Shown here piece after piece: positions 1-8,303 of a stretch of 64,000 bases of DNA. The DNA is from 54-19 sp038210655 (GTDB lineage: Bacteria > Chloroflexota > Chloroflexia > Chloroheliales > Chloroheliaceae). The notes beneath the pieces are model-generated. The model saw nothing but the letters and a program-made list of their open reading frames with translations. It did not search any database and was not told where the DNA came from. Position 1 is the stretch's first letter; each line of letters opens with the position of its first letter. The stretch covers positions 1 to 64,000 of the forward strand of contig JBBQWM010000016.1 of assembly GCA_038210655.1 (NCBI GenBank), written 5' to 3'. Position numbers and translations under genes: made by a program.

Positions 1-3
1 TAA

Positions 4-138
4 TACCAAGTCCGGTAAGGTAGATGTCATTCTGAACGAAGTGAAGAATCTTTTTCCTGTACCTGGCTCTAGCCCACGAACCGAGACCCTTCACTTCGTT
101 CAGGGTGACATGAGTTTACTACTTAGCAGGACTTGGTA
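4..138. repeat. Palindromic element, TIR type B with core X
   Basis: The ends TACCAAGTCC (4-13) and GGACTTGGTA (129-138) are perfect inverted repeats. Inside lies a second palindrome (about 28-52 against 84-110) of the TCATTCTGA...GAAG type, called core X here. The same terminal sequence recurs around a different core at 34806-34921, and core X recurs at 5427, 19218 and 23143. No ORF is present, so it resembles a non-autonomous, MITE-like repeat. Confidence 0.8.
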
Positions 139-556
139 TAACTCATTTCAAGAAATTAAATTGCATGTAACTACTCCTGGCTTCATCTAGCGATTACATT
201 TAGCTTGTTTGCTCACAAACGCAGATGGCTGTAATTACCAGACTGCTGTAGGTTGCGCCTTATTATATTTTAATGTATAATTTGGTCATAAAGCTGCTCT
301 GACATCTACTCCAATTTAGCAGTTTCAGCGTCAGATAGCCTTGACATGGGTCCCACCAGACATACTCTCAAGTTAATAAATCGTATCTGCTCCGCTCCAT
401 TTACGTTTAATCCCCAAGCCGTGTATTGATTCGATTTGCGTTTTTTGTTTATGGTTGCTTTGGCGCACTTTGTTGACAAAAAGTTGCCGCCACCTTTAGC
501 ACCATTCAAATTAACTACTGAAAAACCGATCATTTACTATCGAAGGAGATAGCAAC
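139..556. other. Intergenic region, no convincing gene
   Basis: This stretch lies upstream of the secreted hydrolase. A 75-codon minus-strand frame (306-533) is open but has no Shine-Dalgarno sequence and no recognisable protein. I see no clear promoter; the only firm signal is the ribosome-binding site GAAGGAGA at about 542-549 that serves the gene starting at 557. Confidence 0.5.
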
Positions 557-2017
557 ATGAATTCTAGGCTTGTTTTAGGCAGGCGGCGAATAGCCTGGCG
601 CTTGCGTTTATTACTCGTGCTGACTGTAATGTTTTTTTTGATGTCGTCGAGTGGGTTGCTGGTAGCGACCCAGACGGCTTCTGCGACGGCAGGCGTAACG
701 ACCTATACTGGCACTATCGACGGCTCGAAATACCTGATCGAAGTTCCGGCTAACTGGAACCATACCCTGGTGCTATATAGTCACGGCTATGAGGTTCCTG
801 GCTCACCCATCGTCGCGAAGGATGCGGGCGACCCGATTACAGGTGCTTACCTGCTCTCGCAAGGTTATGCGTTAGCCGGTTCTTCCTTTCGCAGCCAGGG
901 TTGGGCGCTAGAAGATGCTTTTAAGGATCAATCGAACGTGCTTGATCGATTTGATGATCTGGTTGGTACGCCCGACCGCACGATTGCCTGGGGTCATTCG
1001 TTGGGCGGCATCATCACGGCAGGTCTGGTTCAGAAATTCCCGAACCGCTTTGTGGGGGCGTTGCCGATGTGCGGGGTACTTTCGGGCGGGGTTGGCACCT
1101 GGAACGTAGCCCTCGACTCGGCCTTTGTCTTCAAGACCCTATTGGTTCCATCTACGGTCAATCTTCAGCTGGTGAACATTAATAACCCCAGCAATCTGAA
1201 TACCGCCGAAGCATTCCTGGCAAATGCCATGAGTACTCCGCAGGGTCGGGCCAGGGTAGCAATGGTGGCGGCGATGGGGGATACACCGGGGTGGATCAAC
1301 CCGTTTGGGCCGGAACCCGCCGCGACGGATTATGCCAGCCGATTGCAAAGCCAGTTCCTCTGGTTCCAAAATGTAACTTTCCCATTTGCCTTTGCATTAC
1401 GGGCCGAACTAGAAGCGCGGGCGGGTGGCAACCCCTCCTGGAATACCGGGGTGAATTATAGCCGCCAGCTTGATCGCTCGATCAATAAGGCCGAGGTGCA
1501 GGCCCTGTATGCGGCGGCCGGTCTTGATCTTAATACTGACCTGAAAGCCCTGGCGGATGCTCCGCGCGTTGCTGCCAAAGAAAGTGCCTCTGATTATCTG
1601 GTCGATAATATCGCCTTTACCGGTGCGTTGAACATTCCGGTCTTGACCATTCACACTACCGGGGATGGTTTGGTTCCGGTTGAGAACGAGCAAGCTTATG
1701 CCAAAGCCGTCAGCGATGCCGGTTACGACCACCTTTTGCGACAAGCTTTCATCCACCGGGCCGGACACTGCACCTTTACCCCGGCGGAAACGATTACCGC
1801 TTTTAATACGCTGGTCAAGCGTATTGATACCGGCAAGTGGAGTGGCACTCCCAATCCAACCCAGCTAAACGCTCAGGCCGCCGCACTTGGCCCTGGCTTT
1901 AACATCCAGTTTGGGCCAAATAGTTCCCTGGTTCCGACCGCTCCGGCCTACTTTGCCTACAAACCGGCTCGCTTCTTGCGTCCGTTTACGTTCGAGTTTG
2001 CTTCTAACGACGATTAA
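557..2017 (+). CDS. Secreted alpha/beta-hydrolase (esterase/peptidase-like)
   Basis: A 486-aa protein with an Arg-rich N terminus, a hydrophobic segment at about residues 17-38 and a likely signal-peptidase site near ATASA (41-45), so it should be exported. The alpha/beta-hydrolase triad is visible: nucleophile Ser148 in GHSLGG, Asp370 in TTGDG and His404 in AGHCTF. The oxyanion region precedes it (LYSHGYEVPG, about 74-82). The 200 residues between nucleophile and Asp hold an insertion that probably forms the lid. ATG 557 follows a GAAGGAGA site by about 8 bases. Substrate cannot be read from sequence; family members act on esters or peptides outside the cell. It is monocistronic, with a terminator shared with the convergent HU gene. 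Confidence 0.8.
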   Translation: MNSRLVLGRRRIAWRLRLLLVLTVMFFLMSSSGLLVATQTASATAGVTTYTGTIDGSKYLIEVPANWNHTLVLYSHGYEVPGSPIVAKDAGDPITGAYLLSQGYALAGSSFRSQGWALEDAFKDQSNVLDRFDDLVGTPDRTIAWGHSLGGIITAGLVQKFPNRFVGALPMCGVLSGGVGTWNVALDSAFVFKTLLVPSTVNLQLVNINNPSNLNTAEAFLANAMSTPQGRARVAMVAAMGDTPGWINPFGPEPAATDYASRLQSQFLWFQNVTFPFAFALRAELEARAGGNPSWNTGVNYSRQLDRSINKAEVQALYAAAGLDLNTDLKALADAPRVAAKESASDYLVDNIAFTGALNIPVLTIHTTGDGLVPVENEQAYAKAVSDAGYDHLLRQAFIHRAGHCTFTPAETITAFNTLVKRIDTGKWSGTPNPTQLNAQAAALGPGFNIQFGPNSSLVPTAPAYFAYKPARFLRPFTFEFASNDD

Positions 2018-2027
2018 AAGTGGATCA

Positions 2028-2073
2028 AAAAGCGTCCAGGACTTGCTCATATAGAGAAGCCCTGGACGCTTTT
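2028..2073. terminator. Bidirectional terminator between hydrolase and HU genes
   Basis: AAAAGCGTCCAGG (2028-2040) pairs perfectly with CCTGGACGCTTTT (2061-2073). The stem is flanked by A-rich sequence on the left and T residues on the right, so it can end transcription from both convergent genes. Confidence 0.85.
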
Positions 2074-2081
2074 AAGCTGAG

Positions 2082-2399
2082 CTAGTTGTTTTTAGCCGCC
2101 GCTTTACTTTTGTTGGTAGCGCTTTTGCCGCTAACTGCTGCCTTCAGTTCGCTACCGGCGGTAAAACCGGGCAGTTTGGAGGCTGCAATCCTAACCTTCT
2201 CTTTGGTTCGGATGCTGGTTACTTGCCGTTCGCTGCGCTGGCGGACTTCAAAAGAGCCAAAGCCCGTTAAAGTAACTTTCTCACCACTTTTCAAGGTATC
2301 TTCGATTACCTTGAGGCTGGCCCGCACCACCTTATTGGCTTCGGTACGGGTTACACCGGCTTCTTTGGCAACTTGCTCGATAAACTGGGTCTTCTGCAT
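2082..2399 (-). CDS. hup: HU-family nucleoid DNA-binding protein
   Basis: A 105-aa HU/IHF-fold protein that bends and compacts DNA as a dimer. Residues 1-90 follow the family pattern: N-terminal helices (QKTQFIEQVAKEAGVT), the conserved GFGSFEVR strand-turn at about 46-53, and the DNA-grasping beta arm around residues 54-75. HU is normally about 90 aa; this one has an extra Lys/Ala/Ser tail (about 91-105, ending KSKAAAKNN), which in other actinobacterial and chloroflexal HUs adds non-specific DNA contacts. ATG 2399 follows AAGGAG on the minus strand. It shares a terminator with the upstream hydrolase gene. Confidence 0.95.
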   Translation of the reverse strand: MQKTQFIEQVAKEAGVTRTEANKVVRASLKVIEDTLKSGEKVTLTGFGSFEVRQRSERQVTSIRTKEKVRIAASKLPGFTAGSELKAAVSGKSATNKSKAAAKNN

Positions 2400-2514
2400 C
2401 GAAAACTCCTTTCTTGTTTTGTAAGAATTTACTCATGCGGCTCTAGTGCGTATCCCTGTTAGGAATCCGACCACTGAGCCACCCCTGTCAATACCTACTG
2501 CAATAATTGTACCA

Positions 2515-2542
2515 TCCTATGTCAAGTAGATATGTCAAGTTG
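2515..2542 (-). promoter_or_regulatory. Candidate promoter/operator of the HU gene
   Basis: On the minus strand TTGACA occurs twice, 13 bp apart, inside the direct repeat TATGTCAAGT (plus-strand sense, about 2518-2540), followed by TACAAT. One TTGACA may be the -35 box, but neither gives a perfect 17-bp spacer to a consensus -10, so this is a tentative reading. Confidence 0.3.
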
Positions 2543-2566
2543 AAAGCGGTTAAAGAAATCTGTTAG

Positions 2567-2677
2567 CAAGGGATGAGGGATGAAAGCGGACTGAGAACTG
2601 AGTAGTCCGGTTGTAAGAGCTTGCTCCGCCAATGGATGTTCCCCCTTGATCCCTCATTCCTCATCCCTCATCCCTTG
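2567..2677. repeat. Inverted repeat of GGATGAGGGATGA type
   Basis: CAAGGGATGAGGGA (from 2567) is complementary to TCCCTCATCCCTTG (2664-2677). The interior contains the 21-bp stretch beginning TTGCTCCGCCAATGG (2621), which recurs with one change in opposite orientation at 27212-27232 beside another GGGATGAAGGATGA block. The same GGATGAGGGATGAAGG sequence is used as coding DNA in the LivM-LivG linker. Confidence 0.65.
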
Positions 2678-2860
2678 TAAGAGAGTGTTACTACGGACTG
2701 GAAGTACCCCTCATCGTAGTCGCTTGCAAATATGTAAAATATTTGTTATTATTTTAGGTATATCCGACTCAGTTGGTGCGAGTGTGACAAGCTCGCTCAA
2801 AGCAGGTTCATCATAACCTTACAACTTGGAAATCCTCTCCTGCGACTAACCTTTGATTAG

Positions 2861-2990
2861 GGATAGCTAAGTAAGCGTAAAGTATTAAGTCTGGGTGTAA
2901 GGGTAGCTTTTTGTAGCTATCCGTAAGGGCGAGTCTAGGCTTGCCTCTACGCACAGAAAGTTAGTACTTTATACTAAGGGTTAGATAGCT
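2861..2990 (+). ncRNA. Structured 5' leader, candidate riboswitch-like RNA
   Basis: Upstream of the peptide-binding lipoprotein gene the sequence folds into a three-way junction. P1a is TAAAGTATTAA (2878-2888) with TTAGTACTTTA (2961-2971), 11 pairs with one wobble. P1b is CTGGGTG (2891-2897) with CGCACAG (2950-2956), one mismatch. P2 is GGGTAGCT/AGCTATCC (2901-2908/2915-2922). P3 is GGGCGAG/CTTGCCT (2927-2933/2940-2946). Each inner hairpin is preceded by the junction repeat GTAAGGG. An upstream GGATAGCT (2861-2868) could pair perfectly with the 3' strand of P2, giving a mutually exclusive fold. I do not recognise it as a known riboswitch class; ligand and function are unknown. Confidence 0.4.
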
Positions 2991-3061
2991 ATAACTGATC
3001 GTGAGCTTTGTATTAAAGGACAGTAAATTAACAAAACACCTGAATTTCAGGAGGAGACACG

Positions 3062-5002
3062 ATGTCTTACAAACGTGCTTTGCACCTTTTAGTCCTGGGC
3101 TTGATGGTAGCTGCTATGCTGGCAGCTTGCGGCGATCCGACCGCTACCACCGCCCCGGCTACTACCGCTCCGGCCCCTACTAAGGCGGCCACTACTGCGG
3201 CGGCGACTACGGCTGCCGCTACGACTGCGGCTGCGACAACTGCCGCCGCGACAACCGCGGCTGCAACGACCGCTGCCGCGACAACCGCTGCCGCGACAAC
3301 CGCGGCTGCGACAACCGCTGCCGCTACGACAACCGCGGCTGCGACGACTGCTGCCGCGACCGCTGCGGCTGGTGGTGGTAATGACCTGATTGATACCATC
3401 AAATTTGATGGAACTAGCGGCAAGAAAGGCGGCCAATTGGTTTACACCTTCACCGGCCAGTTCCCCTCGGCTTTGCAGCCCTACTACGTCAGTGAGAGCG
3501 TTGCCAGCATGGCTTGGCAGCAGATGTATGCTCCTCTGATCGGTCAGAGCAACAATGCCAAGTATTACGCTTATCTGGCGACTAGCGTTCCGACCACCGA
3601 CAATGGTGGTGTGAAGCTGAGTGCCGATGGCAAAACGATGGACATCACCATCAAGCTGAAGCCGGGCCTGAAGTGGAGCGACGGTTCGCCGTTGACCAGC
3701 AAGGAATTGGCCTTCACCTGGAAGTGGATGACCGACAAGGATAACGGGAGCCTGGCAGTTGAAACCGACTCCTGGAACCTGATTAGCGCCGTTGAGACCC
3801 CGGACGACACTACGGCGGTTTTGAAGTTCAAAGAGGTTTACGGTTCTTACCTGAACTTCCTGGCCGGTTATTATCCGTTGCCAGAGAAGGTTTGGAGCAA
3901 AATCCCGGTTAAGGATGCCGACAAGAACCCTGAATCGACCAAGCCGACCGTTGTCAGTGGCCCGATGAAGATGGAAGAATTTGCCGCCGACGACCGGGTG
4001 GTTCTGGCCCGCAACGATAACTTCAGCCCGGTGTTTGGCTTCAACGCCTATCTGGACAAAACCATCATGCGCAACAGCGCCGATGCTAACTCCGCCCTGG
4101 GTGCTGTTACCAAAGGCGACATCGATATGGTAGACAACCTGGACGACAGCCAGTGGGAAGCTGCTGCTAAGGTGCAGGGTGCTACTGCTTACATTCTGCC
4201 CGCCTTTACTTACGAGTTCCTGGAATTTAACCTGACTAACCCGCTCTTCCAGGACAAGGCCGTCCGTAAGGCCATCAGCCTTTCGGTTGACCGCGCCGCG
4301 TTGGTCAAGCAATTCCGCACCCCTAAGACCGAAACCTTACCGGTAAATATTCCGGCCAGCAGCCCCTTCAACGACAAATCGATCCCGCAGATTGCGTTTG
4401 ACGTAGAAGGTGCCAAGAAGTTGCTGGACGATGCCGGCTGGAAGGCTGGAGCGGATGGTATCCGCGCCAAAGATGGCAAGAAGCTGAGCTTCACCCTCTC
4501 CAGCACGACCGCTGCTGTCCGCAAATCGACTGCTGAAGTAATGCTGACCTATTGGAAGGCTATTGGTATCGATGCCAAGTTCCAGCCTTACAAGAGTACG
4601 GAGTTCTTTGGCCCCTGGGGTAGTGATGGTATTCTAGCGCGTGGCAAGTTCGATGTTGGGATGTTCGCTCAGACCACCCCAATTGACCCGGATAGTGGTT
4701 ACTCGAACTGGCACTCCAGCCAGATTCCGACCGATGCCAACAAGGGCAACGGTAGCAACTACGCTCGCATCAACGACCCGGCCCTGGACAAATTACTGGC
4801 CGCCCAGCGGGCGACCGCCGATCAAGGCCAGCGCAAGCAAATCTGGTTCCAAATCCAGAAACTCTTCGCTGACCAGACCTACGAAGCGACCCTTTACACC
4901 CGCGTTACCAACCTGGTAGTGGGCGGCAAGGTCAAGAACGTAAAGCCGAACCCGACTACGGACGGCAACCTGTGGAACGTGGTTGAGGTTTACCTCGGTT
5001 AA
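3062..5002 (+). CDS. ABC transporter substrate-binding lipoprotein, family 5 (peptide/nickel type)
   Basis: A 646-aa SBP_bac_5-type solute receptor. A lipoprotein signal ends in LAAC with lipid-bearing Cys23. Residues about 27-103 are a low-complexity tether made mainly of the repeat ATTAA. The binding domain then runs from about residue 118 to the end, with family features such as LKWSDGSPLTSKELAFTWK, an internal VRKAISLSVDRAALV segment and a C-terminal QIWFQIQKLFADQ. Members deliver oligopeptides, nickel or other solutes to a two-permease, two-ATPase importer, none of which is encoded nearby, so this is an orphan receptor here. ATG 3062 follows AGGAGGAG. A structured leader and long 5' region precede it. 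Confidence 0.9.
   Translation: MSYKRALHLLVLGLMVAAMLAACGDPTATTAPATTAPAPTKAATTAAATTAAATTAAATTAAATTAAATTAAATTAAATTAAATTAAATTTAAATTAAATAAAGGGNDLIDTIKFDGTSGKKGGQLVYTFTGQFPSALQPYYVSESVASMAWQQMYAPLIGQSNNAKYYAYLATSVPTTDNGGVKLSADGKTMDITIKLKPGLKWSDGSPLTSKELAFTWKWMTDKDNGSLAVETDSWNLISAVETPDDTTAVLKFKEVYGSYLNFLAGYYPLPEKVWSKIPVKDADKNPESTKPTVVSGPMKMEEFAADDRVVLARNDNFSPVFGFNAYLDKTIMRNSADANSALGAVTKGDIDMVDNLDDSQWEAAAKVQGATAYILPAFTYEFLEFNLTNPLFQDKAVRKAISLSVDRAALVKQFRTPKTETLPVNIPASSPFNDKSIPQIAFDVEGAKKLLDDAGWKAGADGIRAKDGKKLSFTLSSTTAAVRKSTAEVMLTYWKAIGIDAKFQPYKSTEFFGPWGSDGILARGKFDVGMFAQTTPIDPDSGYSNWHSSQIPTDANKGNGSNYARINDPALDKLLAAQRATADQGQRKQIWFQIQKLFADQTYEATLYTRVTNLVVGGKVKNVKPNPTTDGNLWNVVEVYLG
3140..3370 (+). repeat. 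Trinucleotide-biased low-complexity tract encoding (ATTAA)n
   Basis: About 230 bp of degenerate 15-bp units (variants of GCGACAACCGCGGCT) encode the Thr/Ala tether between lipid anchor and binding domain. Synonymous variation between units argues that the protein repeat is kept by selection or is old, not a recent slippage. A similar but less regular tract occurs in the livJ-type gene (about 29026-29190). Confidence 0.8.
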
Positions 5003-5089
5003 TCTCAGTTTCGTACCATAGTAAAATCAGCCCCGGACGCAAGTCGTGGTAATCACCCACGATTAGGGACTGGTTTCTCGGAAGCATCT

Positions 5090-5136
5090 AATACTAGCAA
5101 GACTCGATAGTAATATCAGTCCTGCTAGTATTTTTA
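5090..5136 (+). terminator. Terminator of the family-5 substrate-binding protein gene
   Basis: AATACTAGCA (5090-5099) pairs with TGCTAGTATT (5123-5132), followed by TTTTAT. It lies about 90 bp past the stop codon. Confidence 0.7.
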
Positions 5137-5168
5137 TACTCCTGATTATCCTCTCTAAAATACCTGGG

Positions 5169-5301
5169 TAAACAAATAAAAACAATCGTTCCAACGTAGG
5201 GGCAACCCTGGGTGGTTGCCCGTGAACATCTTGCGCGGTCAACGAGGGCAACCACATAGGGTTGCCCCTACAAGGGATATTTTATTATTTGCGAGTCCCT
5301 T
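5169..5301. repeat. Palindromic element, termini type C with GGGGCAACCC core
   Basis: The core 5196-5271 is a large inverted repeat beginning GTAGGGGCAACCC and ending GGGTTGCCCCTAC. AT-rich imperfect termini (AACAAATAAAAACAAT at the left, ATTATTTGCGAGTCCCTTA at the right) match copies at 39976-40113 and, reversed, 51046-51184. A version with nearly all of the core deleted lies at 10674-10735. Confidence 0.8.
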
Positions 5302-5426
5302 ACCAAAATTATTGCCTATACTAATTTTCCCATTGAACAAACAGGATGTTAATAAAACCCTGTTAATAACTCTAGCTTATACTTGAGGCAGTTCACGACA
5401 CTAAGCTCACCAATTTTATTTTACGA

Positions 5427-5520
5427 GTAACTATTCAGCCTTGTCATTCTGAGCGAAGCGAAGAGTCTAGATTCTTCGCTTCGCTCAGAATGACAAGGTT
5501 GAGGCTGGCTGAATAGTTAC
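5427..5520. repeat. Palindromic element, TIR type A with core X
   Basis: GTAACTATTCAGCC (5427-5440) and GGCTGAATAGTTAC (5507-5520) are exact inverted repeats. The interior is a second palindrome, GTCATTCTGAGCGAAGCGAA against its complement. The 94-bp unit sits just upstream of the metallophosphoesterase gene, so that gene's promoter must lie in or before it. Confidence 0.85.
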
Positions 5521-5545
5521 TTTTACGAAAGGATGGAATTTGGCA

Positions 5546-6427
5546 ATGCGGTTTATTATATTGGGCGATTTACACTATGCTATTTATGCTGACCCGCAGA
5601 TAGCGGACAGCCGCGACCGGGTCTTTGAAGCTTTGTTTGGGCAGGTGGCGGGTCATCAGGCTGATCTGGTCTTTGCTATTGGCGATAATACCAATCGGGG
5701 TACTCCGACCGAGTTTGCCGGTCAGGACGAAATCGCCCGAAGCGTCGGGTTAAATCTGGTTCGCATTACCGGCAACCACGACACCGACAGCTACGAAAAA
5801 GCCGAGGTCGCCGCGTACTTCCTGGGAGGCCATCCCTCCGCTTCCGATACCGAACTTTATACCACGTTCGATTTTGGCCCGGCCCGGTTTGTTTTACTCG
5901 ATACTTCGCGGGTAAAGGTCAGCAGCCAGGACTGGAGCGGTTACGTTTCTGTTGAGCAGCTAATGTGGCTAGACGAAACTATTGAGCAATTTAACCAGAC
6001 CAGCCAGCCGACAAACTTGATAGTGCTAGGTCATCATCCCCTGTACAACACGACCGACCGCAGCACCGAGGACAAGCTTTATATTGCCAACAGCACCGCC
6101 GTCGAGCAGACTTTTGCCCGGCTGACCCGTCGCCCCGGCATTTATATTTGCGGTCACAATCATAGCAACAGTCTCGCTGGGCCGGACACTCATGGCTGGT
6201 ATTACGTCCAGGCGGGCGCACCACTGGTCTGCCAGAGTTATCGGTTGATAACGCTTGATGAGGAAGGTATCCGGGTCGAAACAGTCGATTTCAACCTGAG
6301 CGACCCGGCGCTACGGGCGGATTTTGAGGCGACCCGCGACAACTTTGAAGGCGGCTTTACCGTCCAACCCTTAGAGGCAGTCTACGGCTCGGCAAGCGAC
6401 CGCACTTTAGTTATAGCTCGGTCGTAA
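5546..6427 (+). CDS. Calcineurin-like metallophosphoesterase
   Basis: A 293-aa cytosolic hydrolase of the calcineurin-like fold that uses two metal ions to cleave phosphoesters. Metal-ligand motifs appear in the canonical order: Asp8/His10 in GDLH, Asp47 in GDN, Asn77/His78 in GNHD, then GHH and the C-terminal GHNH. These are characteristic of class III cyclic-nucleotide phosphodiesterase/phosphatase relatives, but substrate cannot be assigned. I chose ATG 5546 because AAGGATGG lies about 10 bases upstream; an in-frame TTG at 5540 is too close to that site. No operon partner; nadB is convergent. Confidence 0.85.
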   Translation: MRFIILGDLHYAIYADPQIADSRDRVFEALFGQVAGHQADLVFAIGDNTNRGTPTEFAGQDEIARSVGLNLVRITGNHDTDSYEKAEVAAYFLGGHPSASDTELYTTFDFGPARFVLLDTSRVKVSSQDWSGYVSVEQLMWLDETIEQFNQTSQPTNLIVLGHHPLYNTTDRSTEDKLYIANSTAVEQTFARLTRRPGIYICGHNHSNSLAGPDTHGWYYVQAGAPLVCQSYRLITLDEEGIRVETVDFNLSDPALRADFEATRDNFEGGFTVQPLEAVYGSASDRTLVIARS

Positions 6428-6480
6428 ATTAGGCAAGCTTCCGTCAAAGCTTTACAGCAAAATGCAGCGATACTGACCCC

Positions 6481-6556
6481 CTGTAGGAGCGAGCTTCTGC
6501 TCGCGATTGACGCGACGGCTGGGTGTTCAATCGCGAGCAGAAGCTCGCTCCTACAG
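6481..6556. repeat. REP-like palindrome, GTAGGAGCGAGC family
   Basis: Perfect 30-bp arms (6481-6510 and 6527-6556) start CTGTAGGAGCGAGCTTCTGC and flank a 16-base loop. It lies between the convergent metallophosphoesterase and nadB genes and can serve as a transcription barrier. A close copy is at 55979-56055. The sequence resembles the REP elements known from Pseudomonas, where RAYT transposases mobilise them; no RAYT is encoded in this window. Confidence 0.85.
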
Positions 6557-6585
6557 ATAAGTGGATAGCTCTAGCGTTCGAGTTA

Positions 6586-8211
6586 TTACCGGGCGGCCCC
6601 GACCGCCGAAAGTTGCTGGCTGATCGTCGATGGTTGAGCGCTCATTACAATTCGGCGCTTCCACTCTTCACGGGCGGTTGGGAAGTCGGTACGGTACTGA
6701 GCGCCTCGGCTTTCCTCGCGGGTTAGGGCGGCGTAGACCACCAGTCGTCCGACCGTTACGAGGTTAGCCAACTCGCGTCCGGCTTGGTCGGTTGGCGGTT
6801 GCGCTTCGAGCGCGGCTTGCCACTGGTCGAGTTGAGTGAGGGCCGCTTGCAGCCCAACCCGGTCGCGCAGTAGCCCAGCCTTTTCCCACATCAGCTTTTG
6901 CAAGCCCGCCAGAGTTGGCAGGCAGGCTCTCGGTTGGGCGGTCGGTTCGTCCAGGGTATACTCGCTCAGGGGGAGGGTGGCCGTTCGGCTGTATACATCC
7001 AGGTCGAGCGGTTCGACCGAAGCTCCAGCAGTGTAATCGTAGAGGCGCTGCCCAAAGACCAGCCCTTCCAAAAGTGAATTGCTGGCGAGCCGGTTGGCTC
7101 CATGAACGCCGGTGCAAGCCGCTTCCCCGCAGGCAAACAGCCCTGGCAAAGTCGTCTCACCCCAGCGTCCGGTCAGGATACCACCCATAAAGTAGTGGGC
7201 GGCGGGCGAGACCGGGATCATATCTTTCGAGATGTCCAGCCCGTGCTTCAAACAATGTTGGTAGATCGACGGGAAGCGGTGGCGCAAAGTCTTTTCGCCC
7301 AAATGCCGCGCATCCAGGTAAACCGCCCCAGTACGGCCCATTTCTGCTGTGATCGCCCGCGCCACGATGTCCCGCGAGGCCAGTTCTAGCCGCTCGTCGT
7401 AACGGATCATAAAGGCTTCGCCCTGGGCATTTCGCAAAATCGCGCCATCGCCCCGCACCGCCTCGCTAATCAAGAAAGTCTCCGCACCGGGCAAATTAAG
7501 GGCGGTCGGGTGGAACTGGAAAAATTCCATATCAGCCAAAGCTGCGCCTGCCCGCCACGCCAGCGCCAGCCCATCGCCGGTTGTCACGCTTGGATTGGTG
7601 GTATAGCGGTAAAGCTGTCCGGCCCCGCCGGTCGCCAGCACTACAAAGCGGCCTCTTATCTCGAACTCCGGCCCGGCCCCACTATCGGGCATCAGCTTTA
7701 CACCGACTACCCGACCTGTCCCGGCTTCTTGCACCAACTCGGTCGCAAAGTGTTGCTCCAACCGCTCGATCAACGGCGATTGACGGACGGCGACCGCCAG
7801 GGTGTGTTCGATATGCATGCCGGTCGCATCGCCTCCGGCGTGCAGAATACGGTTGGCGCTGTGCGCTCCTTCCCGGCCTAGTTCCAGTTCGCCACTGGCT
7901 TCTTCGCGGTCGAACGGTACACCCAGGCGGATCAACTCGGCGATCCGGGTCGGGGCATCCTCGGTCAGGGCTTCTACCGCCGCCGTGTCACACAGCCCGG
8001 CCCCGGCATTCAAGGTATCAACCTCGTGAGAGCGGGGTGTATCGTCTTCGGCAACCGCTGCCGCGATCCCACCCTGAGCGTAACGAGTATTGCTTTCTTC
8101 CAATGCACTCTTGGTCACGATCAGGCTGCGCTTGCCGCCCCGTGCCGCCGCCAGCGCCACGCTCAACCCGGCAATCCCGCTCCCCACAATGATATAGTCA
8201 TACTCTTTCAT
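6586..8211 (-). CDS. nadB: L-aspartate oxidase
   Basis: A 541-aa FAD enzyme that oxidises L-aspartate to iminoaspartate, the first step of de novo NAD synthesis. The N-terminal dinucleotide-binding motif GSGIAGLSVALAAA (about 11-24), the TRYAQGGIAA segment and the substrate-site region HPTAL and GGILTGRWGETTLPGLFACGEAACTGVHGANRLASNSL-type C-terminal FAD contacts are all present in order, and length is normal (about 530). It is downstream of nadA with a 92-bp gap carrying short TTTACGAT and ATTCTGC repeats; both are probably transcribed together. nadC, the next enzyme, is not in the window. The neighbouring NrtR-like regulator suggests NAD-dependent control. Confidence 0.95.
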   Translation of the reverse strand: MKEYDYIIVGSGIAGLSVALAAARGGKRSLIVTKSALEESNTRYAQGGIAAAVAEDDTPRSHEVDTLNAGAGLCDTAAVEALTEDAPTRIAELIRLGVPFDREEASGELELGREGAHSANRILHAGGDATGMHIEHTLAVAVRQSPLIERLEQHFATELVQEAGTGRVVGVKLMPDSGAGPEFEIRGRFVVLATGGAGQLYRYTTNPSVTTGDGLALAWRAGAALADMEFFQFHPTALNLPGAETFLISEAVRGDGAILRNAQGEAFMIRYDERLELASRDIVARAITAEMGRTGAVYLDARHLGEKTLRHRFPSIYQHCLKHGLDISKDMIPVSPAAHYFMGGILTGRWGETTLPGLFACGEAACTGVHGANRLASNSLLEGLVFGQRLYDYTAGASVEPLDLDVYSRTATLPLSEYTLDEPTAQPRACLPTLAGLQKLMWEKAGLLRDRVGLQAALTQLDQWQAALEAQPPTDQAGRELANLVTVGRLVVYAALTREESRGAQYRTDFPTAREEWKRRIVMSAQPSTISQQLSAVGAAR

Positions 8212-8231
8212 GGTCTTCCCCCAAATTAGGA

Positions 8232-8300
8232 AATTTACGATTTACGATTTACGATTTCAGGTGCAGATTTTATATTCTGCATTCTGCACTCTGCATTCTC
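8232..8300. repeat. Short tandem repeats TTTACGAT and ATTCTGC between nadB and nadA
   Basis: Three copies of TTTACGAT are followed by four imperfect ATTCTGC units. Such short direct repeats are common between genes of this genome; TTTACGAT recurs at 60851-60867. Confidence 0.6.
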
Positions 8301-8303
8301 TAT

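Noticed and set aside
306..533. 75-codon minus-strand frame before the secreted hydrolase
   Set aside because: No ribosome-binding site, no family resemblance; left as unexplained intergenic DNA.
3180..3370. Regular DNA repeats as a possible CRISPR array
   Set aside because: Units are 15 bp, contiguous without spacers, and in frame as the Thr/Ala tether of a lipoprotein. No CRISPR array or cas gene is present in the window.
3089..4312. 407-codon minus-strand frame opposite the family-5 receptor gene
   Set aside because: It is the antisense shadow of a GC-biased gene; it contains an Arg/Ser/Gly tract that mirrors the (ATTAA)n repeat, and it has no family match or ribosome-binding site.
6523..6726. 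67-codon plus-strand frame
   Set aside because: Begins inside the REP-like palindrome and continues antisense to the end of nadB.
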